In this document: positions 31,715 through 41,160 of the stretch, piece after piece
How positions within the stretch are numbered: the first letter of the stretch is position 1
Layout: the number at the start of each line of letters is the position of its first letter
Origin: Chondrus crispus
Lineage: Eukaryota; Rhodophyta; Florideophyceae; Gigartinales; Gigartinaceae
Reading direction: 5' to 3'
DNA: 64,000 nucleotides
Assembly (NCBI RefSeq): GCF_000350225.1
Contig: NW_005179122.1
Span: 86,253 to 150,252 of the forward strand
The notes under the pieces: model-generated
The model's input: only the letters and a program-made list of their open reading frames with translations
What the model was told of the DNA's origin: nothing
The model's database searches: none
Program-made: the position numbers and the translations under genes

Positions 31715-32422
31715 TCAGGCAAGACGACCGACGATGTAGTCTTCGTTAAAATTGAGAATATTGATCGATTTCAGCGAATCGTCGTCTCGCAGTAACTGGA
31801 AGACCACGATCCACAGAATCCACACGAATACTTGAATAATTCCGACGAGCAGCGATAAATATACATACTTTTTGATCTTGAAGTTGGGGTCCTGGTCTCT
31901 GAGTTGCCGCAGGTAATAATACACACTAACAAAGTGCAGCAAAGGAAGGCCAAAACATCCAATGTAGAAAAAGAGGCGACATCTGGGCAAATTCTCCTCC
32001 TCCCACCGAGCTATTTCCTGTTCCTTCAACTCCTGGTCCGCAGCTCGACGCTTTCTTTCCGCTACTCTATACTCCTTGCTTTGTCCAGTCTGCAGAGTTT
32101 GAAAGAGTGGGGACGTCTTTGTAACAGAGACCAATGCAGCACCTGTGCTGTACGGTCTGGGCACGTTGGCGTCTTGTGGCTTGTCGGCGCGCCCCATCCA
32201 CGGCGACACACCGACCTCTAAGACTGACCCCATAGGTGCCCCCGAGGCGGGTTGGGGTCTGATGGGCGGTGCCACGCCATTTGGAAGTGGCGGAGAAGCG
32301 TCTTCCGGTACGGCAACAGAGATCTGGTCTGGACTGGCCGGTGAGACCTCATCCGCAGACTGTTCTGACGGCCTCCCCCCTCGCGGATGAAAGGTGTTGC
32401 GAGGAGAGAAGCGACGGGCCAT
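31715..32422 (-). CDS. PEN2: PEN-2-like gamma-secretase subunit with long N-terminal extension
   Basis: PEN-2 is the smallest subunit of gamma-secretase (with presenilin, nicastrin, APH-1) and activates presenilin endoproteolysis in the endomembrane system. The 235-residue frame starts ATG 32422. The first 145 residues are proline/serine-rich and then strongly charged helix (EYRVAERKRRAADQELKEQE). The family-like part follows: LPRCRLFFYIGCFGLPLLHF (about 146-165, first hydrophobic segment), a polar loop, KKYVYLSLLVGIIQVFVW (about 184-201, second segment) and a WIVVFQLLR exit. The conserved C-R start, G-G/C-F turn, Y-V-x-x-S and F-Q are present. The extension is not usual in PEN-2, which is about 100 residues. 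Fair confidence because the core is short. Confidence 0.72.
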   Translation of the reverse strand: MARRFSPRNTFHPRGGRPSEQSADEVSPASPDQISVAVPEDASPPLPNGVAPPIRPQPASGAPMGSVLEVGVSPWMGRADKPQDANVPRPYSTGAALVSVTKTSPLFQTLQTGQSKEYRVAERKRRAADQELKEQEIARWEEENLPRCRLFFYIGCFGLPLLHFVSVYYYLRQLRDQDPNFKIKKYVYLSLLVGIIQVFVWILWIVVFQLLRDDDSLKSINILNFNEDYIVGRLA

Positions 32423-32851
32423 TTTAGTGCAATATCGCTGCTGGGGAGACCAGCGCTAGTGCAGGTCGGAAGCTGAGGTGGAGGTGTTTTTTGTGAAGGC
32501 AAGCGAGAGAGACACGAGTGAACTGACAGGGCCTTTCTTAGAGACGAGCTTGTTGGCACTGATTCCCTTCCGTAACCTGGGACAACGCTTAGGTATCTGC
32601 CTTACTCGCTATTTTCCGAATCTCACTTGAAATGGGAAAACATCCAACACGTGTAATGTGATCGCTGTCATCTCAACGCAATCCCGCGTCTCTCAGGGCA
32701 CAACGCAGTTTGCGAGTTTAGTTGTAGTACGGTACCTTCGAAGGTATAGTACTGGGCGCTGCCCCCTTTCGTTCAGACACCTGTTCTACAGTGAACTAAT
32801 CGCCGAAGTACAACCGACAAGTGAGAAGCACATCTTTGCTTTGTTCTCACC
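32423..32851. promoter_or_regulatory. Divergent promoter region
   Basis: Lies between the PEN-2-like gene (minus) and the small plastid protein gene (plus). It includes a near-perfect 26-bp palindrome GTACGGTACCTTC/GAAGGTATAGTAC at about 32728-32753 of the dispersed CCTTCGAAGG type. Confidence 0.35.
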
Positions 32852-33133
32852 ATGGCATTCATCTCACATGCGCCATTAACGTTTTCATCTACCGGGTGTC
32901 GACCTGCAGTGACACATGGCAGAGCCCCAATCCCAAAACTGTCCCCAAGGCGCAAGGCAAACTGTCGCACCCGCCCGGTAGTCATGTCATCGGGTGGCTT
33001 GGGAGATGACGATAACGAGAAAAGGGAGCCTCCGTCTCGGGATCTTTTTGTACCCGTGTTCGCCATGACAGCTATTCTAGGTTACACGCTTATTATCGCA
33101 TGGGACTTGCTCAAGAGTTGGAATATCATATGA
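32852..33133 (+). CDS. Small single-span membrane protein, probably plastid-targeted
   Basis: A 93-residue frame starts ATG 32852 in good context (CACCATGG). Residues 1-45 (MAFISHAPLTFSSTGCRPAV, then basic) resemble a red-algal plastid transit peptide that begins M-A-F and is poor in acids. An acidic linker (GLGDDDNEKREPPSRD) leads to one transmembrane helix, LFVPVFAMTAILGYTLIIAW (about 66-85), and a short tail. Small one-span subunits of thylakoid complexes look like this, but I do not recognise the family. Compact position between two solid genes supports it. Confidence 0.62.
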   Translation: MAFISHAPLTFSSTGCRPAVTHGRAPIPKLSPRRKANCRTRPVVMSSGGLGDDDNEKREPPSRDLFVPVFAMTAILGYTLIIAWDLLKSWNII

Positions 33134-33177
33134 AGCGCAACACTCCACAGCGAACGAGGGGAAACGCTTCGCAAGAA

Positions 33178-34198
33178 TCAGTATGGGATTAGCTTTCGGT
33201 CATAGGAAAAGAAAGAGCCGTTGTCCTCGGTATCGAGAGAGTCGATAACATCAAGCAACATGCCTGCTGCTTTGTCTGCAGGGAATAGTTTGTCAGGTTT
33301 GACGTTCTTTCTGAATGGAGCAGACAGGTCCGTTTCAACGGTCCCTGGGTGCAGTGAGACGCAAATAATCCCACGGCGCCCTAGTTCGATACTCATGGTG
33401 CGCATGGCTTGGTTCTGACCGGCTTTCGATGAGCGATAGGAGAGCCATCCCCCTAGGCCATTGTCGCTGATAGATCCAACACGCGCAGACAGAGCCGCTA
33501 GGACGCTTGGAACGCGCCCTTTCTTGCGCTTGGTTATCATCAACGGAGAGAAATGCTTGGCGACAAGCACAGGGCCCATCAGGTTTACCTGCGACGTGAT
33601 CGGAGCATGGGTTTAGAATGTTAGATTCGAAAGCAACTAAGAACCGGTTCATTCGCAACGCCTGATCATGGTGATGCCTTACCTCGAGGTTTCTTCTAAA
33701 AAAGTCAGCATCGACCCGAGCGAGGGACGTCTCCGGCATGTTGTCTCCCTCATGCAAAATGCCGGCACATTGCACTAGCAAGTCAACTCTACTGTCCCCC
33801 GTCCACTCCTTGACTTCGTCAACAGCCTCTTCAATAGACGCCTCATCGCAAACGTCCATGGAAAGCACGTTGAAACGATCCGGCATGAATTGCCACAGGG
33901 CAGAAAGCGCATCAGCCTGCTCGACGTCGCGGCACGTGGCGACGATCTTTCCCTTCCATCCGCGTGATACCAATGATTGCACCATTGCGAGCCCGATGCC
34001 GCGGCTTCCTCCCACCACGACTGCTACGGCATTTGAGTCACTGCTTCGATCAGCAGCTATGCTGTGCGCCATCCGCGGCCTTGCTCGTGGTTGACATTTG
34101 TACGCGGATGTGCAGAAGAGCGGGCTGACTCGGGAAGGCATCCAGGAGGATGCCGCCCAGGCAGGACGCATCATGCTGTTTTGGATAATTCGCTGCAT
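33178..34198 (-). CDS. Short-chain dehydrogenase/reductase with one intron
   Basis: Exons on the minus strand are 34198-33683 and 33588-33178, separated by a 94-base intron (GTAAGG ... GTCGCAG, phase 0) that joins RRNLE to VNLMGPV, a standard SDR segment. The 308-residue product has a cleavable-looking N-terminal presequence (about 1-45, Ser/Arg-rich), the cofactor motif GGSRGIG at 63-69, QCAGIL in place of NNAG, and the Ser206-Tyr223-Lys227 catalytic triad (YRSSK), then PGTVETDLSAPF. It resembles the C-factor/sniffer-like classical SDRs. Substrate unknown; organelle targeting is inferred. Confidence 0.9.
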
Positions 34199-34568
34199 CT
34201 AAACCTGTTTTGCATACCCTATCTACGACGAGTCAGTGGTAGGATACGGAGGGCGGGGTGAGAGCGGTTAAGGTTGGCGAGGGCTGGACAGGGAGCACGC
34301 AGGGTGCCGAATCTCGCCGAAGTGTGATGCAGGGAGGCGTTTCGACGAAAGGAACGAAGCCAACAAATTGGGAGATATAAAATGACTTTTATTCTAGAAT
34401 CCTCTTGCATGCAGCCCAATAGAAGGGAACATATTTTTCTCCATCGCACGTGCCACCCTGCTAACCTAGTCATGAACCTGGAACTGGCAGCATTGGATGT
34501 GTTTCGCTGCGGGATAGCCACCTGCTCTCGTCAATGTCTCACGGCCAAGCCCCGATCTGCACGCAAGC
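34199..34568. promoter_or_regulatory. Divergent promoter region of SDR and DPH7 genes
   Basis: 370 bases between two start codons on opposite strands. No motif stands out. Confidence 0.3.
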
Positions 34569-35633
34569 ATGCAAACTGCGCGGCACGCAAAACTCGACAC
34601 GAGGCTAGGCGCTGATTCGGTGGCACTTCTAGGTGCCGCGGAAACTGAAGGTCAAGTCACGCGGCAGCGGGCGGTCGTCGGCACCTACTCGCTGCGCAAT
34701 GACAAGGGTGATGCTCCCTATCGGGACGGGGGCTTATTAGTCGTATCGGCGACGCGAGAGGGAGATGTATGCTCGCTGTCGATGGAGCAGGAGGTGCACG
34801 ACATCCCGGGTGTGCTGGACGTGGCAGCACAGACAAGCCCCGGTATCCTATACGCGGCCTGTGCAAATGATTCCTTTCTAGCATTTGGAGATATAGATGG
34901 AGAGGGAAGGTTTCTGCACTCGCTGCAGAAAGTTCGCGAGGTCGAGGATCCGAACCGTATCCTTCTTTCCGTGGATGTGTGTGAGGATCCCGGCAGTGAT
35001 GATGCCTTCGTGGCGTCCTCGGATTCGGCTGGTGGCATTTCAGTATATCGTGCGGTGAAGCACGGCTGGGAGCCAGTGATTCAACGAGATACACACACGC
35101 AGGAGGCGTGGTCTGTGCATATTGATGTATCTCGAGAAGCGATGTACTCTGGCGGAGATGATGGTGCGCTTGTTTGTTATGACTGGAATACCGATATTGA
35201 ATGCTTCAGACTCCGCAAAGCTCACGGGGGGGTTGGTGTGACGGCGGTTACGAAGAATATGTTTGAGAGCCGGGAGGAAGGGGAATTTCATCTGTGGAGC
35301 GGTGGGTATGACGATGTGCTACGTTTTTGGGATATTCGGTTCACAAAACAGTGCGTTTCTGAAGTTGCTGTCGGCGGTGGCGTATGGCGCATTCGGTTTC
35401 ACCCGAAGAAGAAAGATCTTATGCTTGTGGCCACAATGTACGATGGCTTTAAGGTGGTCAGGAGGGACTGCTCTGATCATCTCGAGGTGCTATGCCATTA
35501 TCAAGGTCACGACTCTATGGCATACGGCGCAACATGGGTTCCGGCATTGGACCGCGGAGACCAGCACGTGGCATTGACGGGTTCTTTTTATGACCACTCC
35601 TTGCAGCTATGGACGTTTGATGACAACCCTTAG
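34569..35633 (+). CDS. DPH7: Diphthine methyl ester hydrolase (DPH7/WDR85-like)
   Basis: DPH7 removes the methyl ester from methylated diphthine, allowing the last amidation step of diphthamide formation on eEF2, in the cytosol. The 354-residue WD40 frame starts ATG 34569 (MQTARHAKLD). Family signatures in order: SGGDDGALVCYDWNT, AHGGVGVTAV, WSGGYDDVLRFWDIRF, VGGGVWRIRFHP, MYDGFKVV, HDSMAYGATW and TGSFYDHSLQLWTF. Together these are specific to DPH7 among WD proteins. Intronless, normal length. Confidence 0.94.
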   Translation: MQTARHAKLDTRLGADSVALLGAAETEGQVTRQRAVVGTYSLRNDKGDAPYRDGGLLVVSATREGDVCSLSMEQEVHDIPGVLDVAAQTSPGILYAACANDSFLAFGDIDGEGRFLHSLQKVREVEDPNRILLSVDVCEDPGSDDAFVASSDSAGGISVYRAVKHGWEPVIQRDTHTQEAWSVHIDVSREAMYSGGDDGALVCYDWNTDIECFRLRKAHGGVGVTAVTKNMFESREEGEFHLWSGGYDDVLRFWDIRFTKQCVSEVAVGGGVWRIRFHPKKKDLMLVATMYDGFKVVRRDCSDHLEVLCHYQGHDSMAYGATWVPALDRGDQHVALTGSFYDHSLQLWTFDDNP

Positions 35634-36129
35634 TTCAAAGGGTTGAGTTCCAGGATCATGTGCAACCGGTGACTGAAGAGCGAAGCTCCGTGCATAGTGC
35701 TGATTGGACGTAGCGCGATGGATTGACAATACGTATTTCATATTGGGTGAAAGGAGTGTCCATGCTCCGGGCGGGGCTTGATCGACTGCGCTGGCCGCTG
35801 GTGATGCAAGAATGTGATCCAAAAACGTGAAACAAGAGGGTTTTGGTTGTCATAAAGTATACATTGCGACCAAATAAAATAGGGTGAAGCTGTATCTACG
35901 CTATTGCTGTACATTTGCAGGTGCGAGAACGAAACTGCGCTTTCCGCACCTGTCAGGATGGACGATGACATTTGCGTGAGCATTGCGAAGCAACCTTGGA
36001 TTCGCCACAAGTCAGCTCACTCGTAAGCTGTTTTCTTTCGCTCTGTAAAACATTGACGAGTTCTACGCACGGTCCAAAGTCGCACTAAAATTCACAGGAG
36101 GGTCGGAAGTGGATAGAAGGAGGCTTTTG
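35634..36129. other. Convergent 3' regions, no gene
   Basis: Spacer between DPH7 and the RING gene; short frames only. Confidence 0.4.
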
Positions 36130-36924
36130 CTATGCCTGCTCGTCCTCTGGAGGAGCTTCCTGCTGCTCTGGTTCAGGGTCCGAGCGACCCAATGGGTCAT
36201 CTCTGCAGATAGGGCATGAAAGCTTTTGCATGAGCCACTCGTCAACGCATTCGGCATGAAAGACATGTCTGCCGACGGCACACGGGAGTTCCCTCAAGAC
36301 GTCGTCATCCTCATAATCGCATAGACAAATACTGCACGACATCTCGGTATCATTTCCATTCTCGACGACGTCGTCCTTGCTAAACTTGAAGAGGCGCAAT
36401 TTGGACAAATCTTCCTCGGTAGCGGCCGGGGCCCCGTGTCTGCCATTCAAAACTGGCTGCAGAGCAAACAAGAAAATGATCAAACAAAGCAAGATAGACG
36501 AGCACAAGACGGCAAGCTCGACGGCGATAATTGCTGTGACTAGCGTGGGAATGTGGCTGGATTTGCGCCCGTTTTCATCATCCTCGTGCAAAAAGAAAAT
36601 GCCAAGGAGAAACCAAGAGAGCGCAGCGATAGAGGCGAGCCTCAAAAACCAGATGCAACAGCGCCTCAGGATGGGCCACCTGTCGGTGGGAAAGACGCGC
36701 ATGGCGACTCTGCCCAGGGTGCGGACGGAGGCCAGGGCTGCGTTGACGATGAGCCAGATGCGCAGTTGTGAAGAATTTGGGGTGTCGGAGTCATCAACGA
36801 GGACATAGGTGGTTGTGGAGAGAACCAGGAGGAGGTAAAGGAGAAGAACTCGGTCGGTGGGTTTGGCTAGGAGTTGGGAGAGGATGCCAGGCCCCTGTCC
36901 CGAGGAGGGCCGTGGCGGACGCAT
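36130..36924 (-). CDS. Membrane RING-H2 E3 ubiquitin ligase
   Basis: I place the start at ATG 36924 (MRPPRPSSGQGPG), giving 264 residues. The frame is open further upstream, but that part is proline-rich translation of a tandemly repeated 5' flank. Four hydrophobic segments (about 26-43, 55-70, 90-112, 127-155) are followed by a linker and a C-terminal RING-H2 at 197-240: CSICLCDYEDDDVLRELPC, HVFH, CVDEWLMQKLSCPIC. This layout is that of multi-span RNF-type ligases of ER, Golgi or plasma membrane that ubiquitinate membrane proteins. The tail is acidic (PEPEQQEAPPEDEQA). Substrate unknown. Confidence 0.88.
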   Translation of the reverse strand: MRPPRPSSGQGPGILSQLLAKPTDRVLLLYLLLVLSTTTYVLVDDSDTPNSSQLRIWLIVNAALASVRTLGRVAMRVFPTDRWPILRRCCIWFLRLASIAALSWFLLGIFFLHEDDENGRKSSHIPTLVTAIIAVELAVLCSSILLCLIIFLFALQPVLNGRHGAPAATEEDLSKLRLFKFSKDDVVENGNDTEMSCSICLCDYEDDDVLRELPCAVGRHVFHAECVDEWLMQKLSCPICRDDPLGRSDPEPEQQEAPPEDEQA

Positions 36925-37595
36925 GGCGGGATCATTCGGACTCTCCAGTTCTGGGATGCGCGGGGAAGGGGGGGGATGGGTGCGGCGGGCGGGCGGGCGG
37001 CGGGGGGGACAGAGGGGTGGCGAGGAGAATGGGCGGGACGGAAGTGGGGGGGGAGGGGTTGACGGTTGGAGGGGAAGGTGGAATCCGGTGGCGTGCGTGA
37101 GCGGGCGGGGGGGGGGGGTTGAGGGATGAAGGGGAAGGCGGAATCCGGGGGCGTGCGTGAGCGGATGGGGACGGAGTAGGCGGGGGAAGTAGCGACGTTT
37201 CTTTGCGGTGGGGTTGTGCGACACACCGGAAGTGGTGCGTGGTGCGTGGTGCGTGTACTGAGCTGTACCGGGAAGGCTACTGTAGCGAAGGGTTCAAGGG
37301 CCATGAACGGTTTTGCCGCTCTGGATATTCTCTTGTGCATACGACGCGAAGGCGAAACCCTGCATCTGTTACGCGCACGGCCTCCACCCCCCAAAAATGT
37401 ACCCAAATTCAAGTATGCAACCGTCAATCAAAAGAGACCGTTCATTTATGACAGCTTTTGTACCCGACCTTCCCCGGTCTTCGGAAACACCTTCTTCCAC
37501 TGATTACCCCGCCTCCGCCATAACTATGTCCACTAACACTAGCACAACACGCTTTCTACCTCGAGACAATACAATACAACTCTACAAAGTAAAAC
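36925..37595. other. Upstream of RING gene, 3' side of Hint gene
   Basis: G-rich minus-strand leader with a duplicated segment of about 60 bases (GAGCGGGCGG / GGAATCCGG ... GCGTGCGTGAGCG, near 37080-37165). No gene. Confidence 0.4.
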
Positions 37596-39275
37596 TCATG
37601 ACCTTGCTCGGAACAACATCGCTCCCATCTGCTCCCCGCAGCCTTGCCCCAATATCCGATACATCGCTCGTAGCGGTGCCAGCAACGACTGCGCTGTCGT
37701 TTGACTCAGAATACTCGTGTATGTCGTGGCGATGAATCCATCTACCACAATGTCTCCGTGCAGAGTCTGTGGATTGTATAATCCCGTCTTCAACTCACTT
37801 GAAATCTCCACAACCCGTTCCCATTTCCCTTGGTCCGTCGGAATAAGGTCCCCAACCTGCAATGTCTCAGCCGGTACCACGCCTCGCGAAGAGTGCACAA
37901 AGTGCCCCTCTGTCGCCGAGAGCGTCCCCTTCTTTGTGTGCAAGTTCACAAACATCGCGACATGAACATCTGACCGATGAGTAAACAAAAACACCTCGCT
38001 GTACACCCCGTGTCCCACGTGGACCACGTCACCCACTTTGACCTCATCCATCCGCTTCCGCTTGCCACCAGCCACCTGCACCATTGCCTCGGCACCGAAG
38101 CAAACCGAACCATCATCATCATCGCGTGGAGCCTGCTGCTGCTCACCACCAGCATTCGTGCTCGCACCTGAGCCTCCGGAAGGAGGACACGACGGGCATG
38201 TCCCTCCGCTAGTTGAACTGCAGGAGTACTGCGAGTGACATTCTACTGGGCAGTTGGTGCATCCCTGCCGGCAAACATCACAAGCGTTGGGTCTGGCGCA
38301 TCCACTGCAGTGTGTGGAACAATGAATGTCTCCGGAGCCTCCGCAACCGCACCTGCTTTCGACGTTCGCTGCCGACACAGGTAGAGTCTCCCTCTTGGTC
38401 AGTAACTGGACGGTGCTGCGGCCACTCCTGCAGCAAGTACTACAGCATTGATGACACTTCGGCTCAGCTGGTGGTGGTGGTGGTGAAGGAGCCTGGCAAG
38501 AATTGCATTCCCCGCATCTGCTAGCATCGCAGGCGCAGCCGCCCGGATTGCTGCAGTTGATGCACGAACCAGTTCGCAGAGTCAAGGAAGCTGGCAACAG
38601 GAATCGAGGCTTGAGCTCATGGACAGCGCGAGCGGCGTTGTAGTTACAGCACGTAGGGCAGCATGAACAATAGCCGGTGGGTCGGGTCTGACAGCCGGTA
38701 CTGCCACAACCATGGCCGCCCTCCGTGCCACCGCTCGAACCAGAGTATGTGGTGGCGGCGGTGTCAGTGGCCGCGGGAGGGGGGGTTGTGGCTGTGGGGG
38801 GCGAGGAGCCTGAGCCTGAGGAGCCTGAGTCTGAGGGGGTTGAGCCCTGAATCTGAGTGGTGCCGTCCGGAAGAATGATGATGCCATCCTCATCTCCGTG
38901 GCCGCCTTGTATGTTGTCGCCCGGGACAGGTTGGCCCGGGCCTGGAGGGATGGAGCCTGTGTCTTCCATGCCTGTGCCTCCTTTGCAGTGGGCTGCGTAG
39001 CGCTCTGCAAAGACTTGGAGGTTTGTGACGACGCAGCCCAGAGATGATTCGAAGATGCGAATGCTCTTGTCCATGAGGTCGTAGAGCTCACAGCATTGGG
39101 TGGTGGAGAGGCCGCGGTGGCACTGCGGGAACTTGGACCAGTAGTCGTTGTAGACAGAGACCCAGTCGTCGCACGAGGTGACGGTGGTCTGGCGCGACAC
39201 GGCGGAGAGGGGGAAGGAGAGCGAAAGGGGAAGGAGAGCGAGGGAGAGCAGGACGGCAGCTGCCCTTCGCGCCAT
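37596..39275 (-). CDS. Secreted cysteine-rich protein with C-terminal Hedgehog-type Hint domain
   Basis: Start taken at ATG 39275 (MARRAAAVLLSLALL), which gives a clean signal peptide; 559 residues. Residues 30-105 form a first cysteine-containing domain (SCDDWVSVYNDYW ... QCCELYDLMD). A Gly/Ser/Thr/Pro linker follows, then about 185-365 with some 45 cysteines in CxxC and CC pairs. The Hint domain spans about 390-545: catalytic Cys392 in SVCFGAEAMV, block B TEGH with His458, THRSDVHV with the conserved Asp near 436, VGDLIP, and YNPQTLHGDIVVDGF near the end. In Hedgehog and in red-algal and other hoglet-like proteins, this module self-cleaves and can transfer the N-terminal part to a sterol or other adduct. 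Substrate and adduct are not predictable here. Confidence 0.87.
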   Translation of the reverse strand: MARRAAAVLLSLALLPLSLSFPLSAVSRQTTVTSCDDWVSVYNDYWSKFPQCHRGLSTTQCCELYDLMDKSIRIFESSLGCVVTNLQVFAERYAAHCKGGTGMEDTGSIPPGPGQPVPGDNIQGGHGDEDGIIILPDGTTQIQGSTPSDSGSSGSGSSPPTATTPPPAATDTAATTYSGSSGGTEGGHGCGSTGCQTRPTGYCSCCPTCCNYNAARAVHELKPRFLLPASLTLRTGSCINCSNPGGCACDASRCGECNSCQAPSPPPPPAEPKCHQCCSTCCRSGRSTVQLLTKRETLPVSAANVESRCGCGGSGDIHCSTHCSGCARPNACDVCRQGCTNCPVECHSQYSCSSTSGGTCPSCPPSGGSGASTNAGGEQQQAPRDDDDGSVCFGAEAMVQVAGGKRKRMDEVKVGDVVHVGHGVYSEVFLFTHRSDVHVAMFVNLHTKKGTLSATEGHFVHSSRGVVPAETLQVGDLIPTDQGKWERVVEISSELKTGLYNPQTLHGDIVVDGFIATTYTSILSQTTAQSLLAPLRAMYRILGQGCGEQMGAMLFRARS

Positions 39276-40354
39276 AGTTGGGACGGTTAAGGGTTGGGGG
39301 TAGGAGCGGGTGGATGGGCAGCAACTGTGAGGTGGCACGTGAGTGTATCAAGCAAGTGGGAGGGTGGGGTATGATGGGGAAGGAAGTAGGGAGTGGGTCG
39401 GGAGTGGGTCGGGAGTGGGTCGGGAGTGGATAGGATAATACGGGGTAGGACTTTAAGCAGGGAGGCAGTGGGTTCTTATCAGACCTTGTTCCGGAGAGCG
39501 CGATACGGGAGGGCAGGGAAGGCTGGAGGGGAAGTGCGGAGGATTGCGCCAGTGTTGAAGCAGATATATGAACGACAGGCGAAAGGCAGTCGGGGCGGTG
39601 ATGCGGACGCAGAGCAGGGACGGAGGCGGCTGTGGAAGGGGGGCCAGACGGAGCATCAGATCCTGCGGGAGGGTCGGTCGATTCAGCAGAGAGAGATGGA
39701 ATTTTTTTTTCCCGCAGAATAGGTTTGTGGGTCTTCGCGCGCTGATCTGGCTCTTGTGACATCTCATGTAAGTTACTTCCCGTTTCGTTTCGCCCTTTCG
39801 CAAACGACTCCTGTTTTTTGCTTCCAAGCTCTCGTTTACCCTCTATAAGGACACGCGTTCCCCTCCTACTCGTCCCACCTATCAAAATATTCCAACCTCT
39901 CTCCACCCATCGACTGATGGGCAACAGATTGTAATCCATTCCCTGTGCTCTCCACACAGGGCAACAGATTGTAATCCATTCCCTGTGCCACGTGTTGACA
40001 CATGAATCAGCACCTCCACACGTGGCACCAGCATGCGCATTACAGCTACCATTACAGCTCCAACTCTCGTACATTCCACGCTGACACGAACTGCGCTGCA
40101 ACTTTACAGTACCCAAGGGTACACCTCTTGCATTTGACTTCTCCCTGCCGATCAACGCACTCTACAGTATCTCGCCTGCCGTCACCTTGGTAAGCTCCCC
40201 TTTCTCGCCCCTTCCTCAACCTCCCCGCCTCCCCTCCACCACCATCATCACCTCCTACCTTCACCTCCTACCTTCACTTCCTCCCTTCCTCACCACTCCC
40301 TTCCTCACCACTCCCCTCCTCTCCCCTCCCGTCGTCCGCACCCCCGGCCTCGCC
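39276..40354. promoter_or_regulatory. Divergent upstream region of Hint and CUE genes
   Basis: About 1.1 kb with a GGAGTGGGTC tandem repeat (39388-39430), a duplicated 31-base segment at 39919 and 39959, CACGTGTTG/CACACGTGG words near 39990-40025 and a CACCTCCTACCTTCACTTCC repeat leader before the CUE start. A long minus-strand frame crossing it is fortuitous. Confidence 0.35.
39919..39989 (+). repeat. Direct duplication, 40-bp period
   Basis: GGGCAACAGATTGTAATCCA (continuing TTCCCTGTGC) occurs at 39919 and again at 39959. The copies are identical over about 31 bases. Confidence 0.85.
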
Positions 40355-40897
40355 ATGGAGAGCCTCATCGCCATGTTCCCCGACGCCGACGTTGCCACCC
40401 TGCAAGCTGCCCTGGCCGCGAACGACGGCTCCGTCGAGCGCACGGTCGACTCGCTCCTTTCCACGCACTCTTCCTCGCCGCGCTCGCGCCAAGTCGAGCA
40501 AGATGCCGCGCTAGCCCGCAGTCTACAAGCCGAGCAAACCCTCCCGTCGCAGCCCGCCGCCGACCCGCCGCACCACCAACCACGCGCCCCAGACGCCTTT
40601 GAGCTCCCCTCCCTCGCCGACCTGCAGAACGCCGTCAAGCCTCTCGTCGACGGCGTCGCCTACGCTGGCCGCGTCGCCGCGGACGGCGTCTCCGCCCTCT
40701 ACAGAGACTTTGTCGCCCCCGACGTCCCCACCGCCTCGCACCACTCCCCCGCCCACTACTCCGCAAGACGTGCCCAGGACGATACCGTCGTGCTGCGCGG
40801 CGAGGCCACCTCTTCTCCCGCCGCGCGCAGCACGAGGCTGAGAAGGGCCTCGCACCCCGCCTCCTCCGTCTCCTCTGCCGATAAGAAGGACTCTTGA
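40355..40897 (+). CDS. CUE-domain protein with UIM-like motif
   Basis: Start at ATG 40355 (CGCCATGGAG context), 180 residues; the open frame upstream is a low-complexity leader. Residues 1-36 are a CUE ubiquitin-binding domain: LIAMFPDADVATLQAALAAN with the MFP motif, then a dileucine near the end (DSLL). Residues 48-62 (EQDAALARSLQAEQ) fit a ubiquitin-interacting motif. The remainder is disordered apart from a helix with LADLQNAVKPLVDGVAYAGR. Likely a ubiquitin adaptor in trafficking or selective autophagy; the exact role is inferred from domains only. Confidence 0.82.
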   Translation: MESLIAMFPDADVATLQAALAANDGSVERTVDSLLSTHSSSPRSRQVEQDAALARSLQAEQTLPSQPAADPPHHQPRAPDAFELPSLADLQNAVKPLVDGVAYAGRVAADGVSALYRDFVAPDVPTASHHSPAHYSARRAQDDTVVLRGEATSSPAARSTRLRRASHPASSVSSADKKDS

Positions 40898-41160
40898 CCT
40901 CTCACCTGCGCGTGCATGGCCCGCCTGGCTTTGTAATTATCTGTCTTCACCCCGGCTATTGTACACACTTTGTATAGCACTTTCTTTTGCCCTTTCTCAT
41001 ACTACACCAGTACCACCACTTATCATCGTCGCCATTTGCTCCCAACCACCCAACTCCCTCGCAAGTTAAAACTACTTCCACGCCACACCCGCTGTCTTTG
41101 CGTCCTACGTCTGCAAAACTATCCTACCCTCTACTCCGCAAACACGCTCCCATCATGCTC
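40898..41160. other. Convergent 3' regions
   Basis: Pyrimidine-rich, no gene seen. Confidence 0.35.

Noticed and set aside
36925-37224. N-terminal 100 residues of the RING frame
   Set aside because: Proline-rich translation of a duplicated leader; the ATG at 36924 gives a normal membrane RING protein.
39088-40155. 355-codon minus frame
   Set aside because: Crosses the upstream region of the Hint gene, includes tandem repeats and overlaps the signal-peptide end in another frame.
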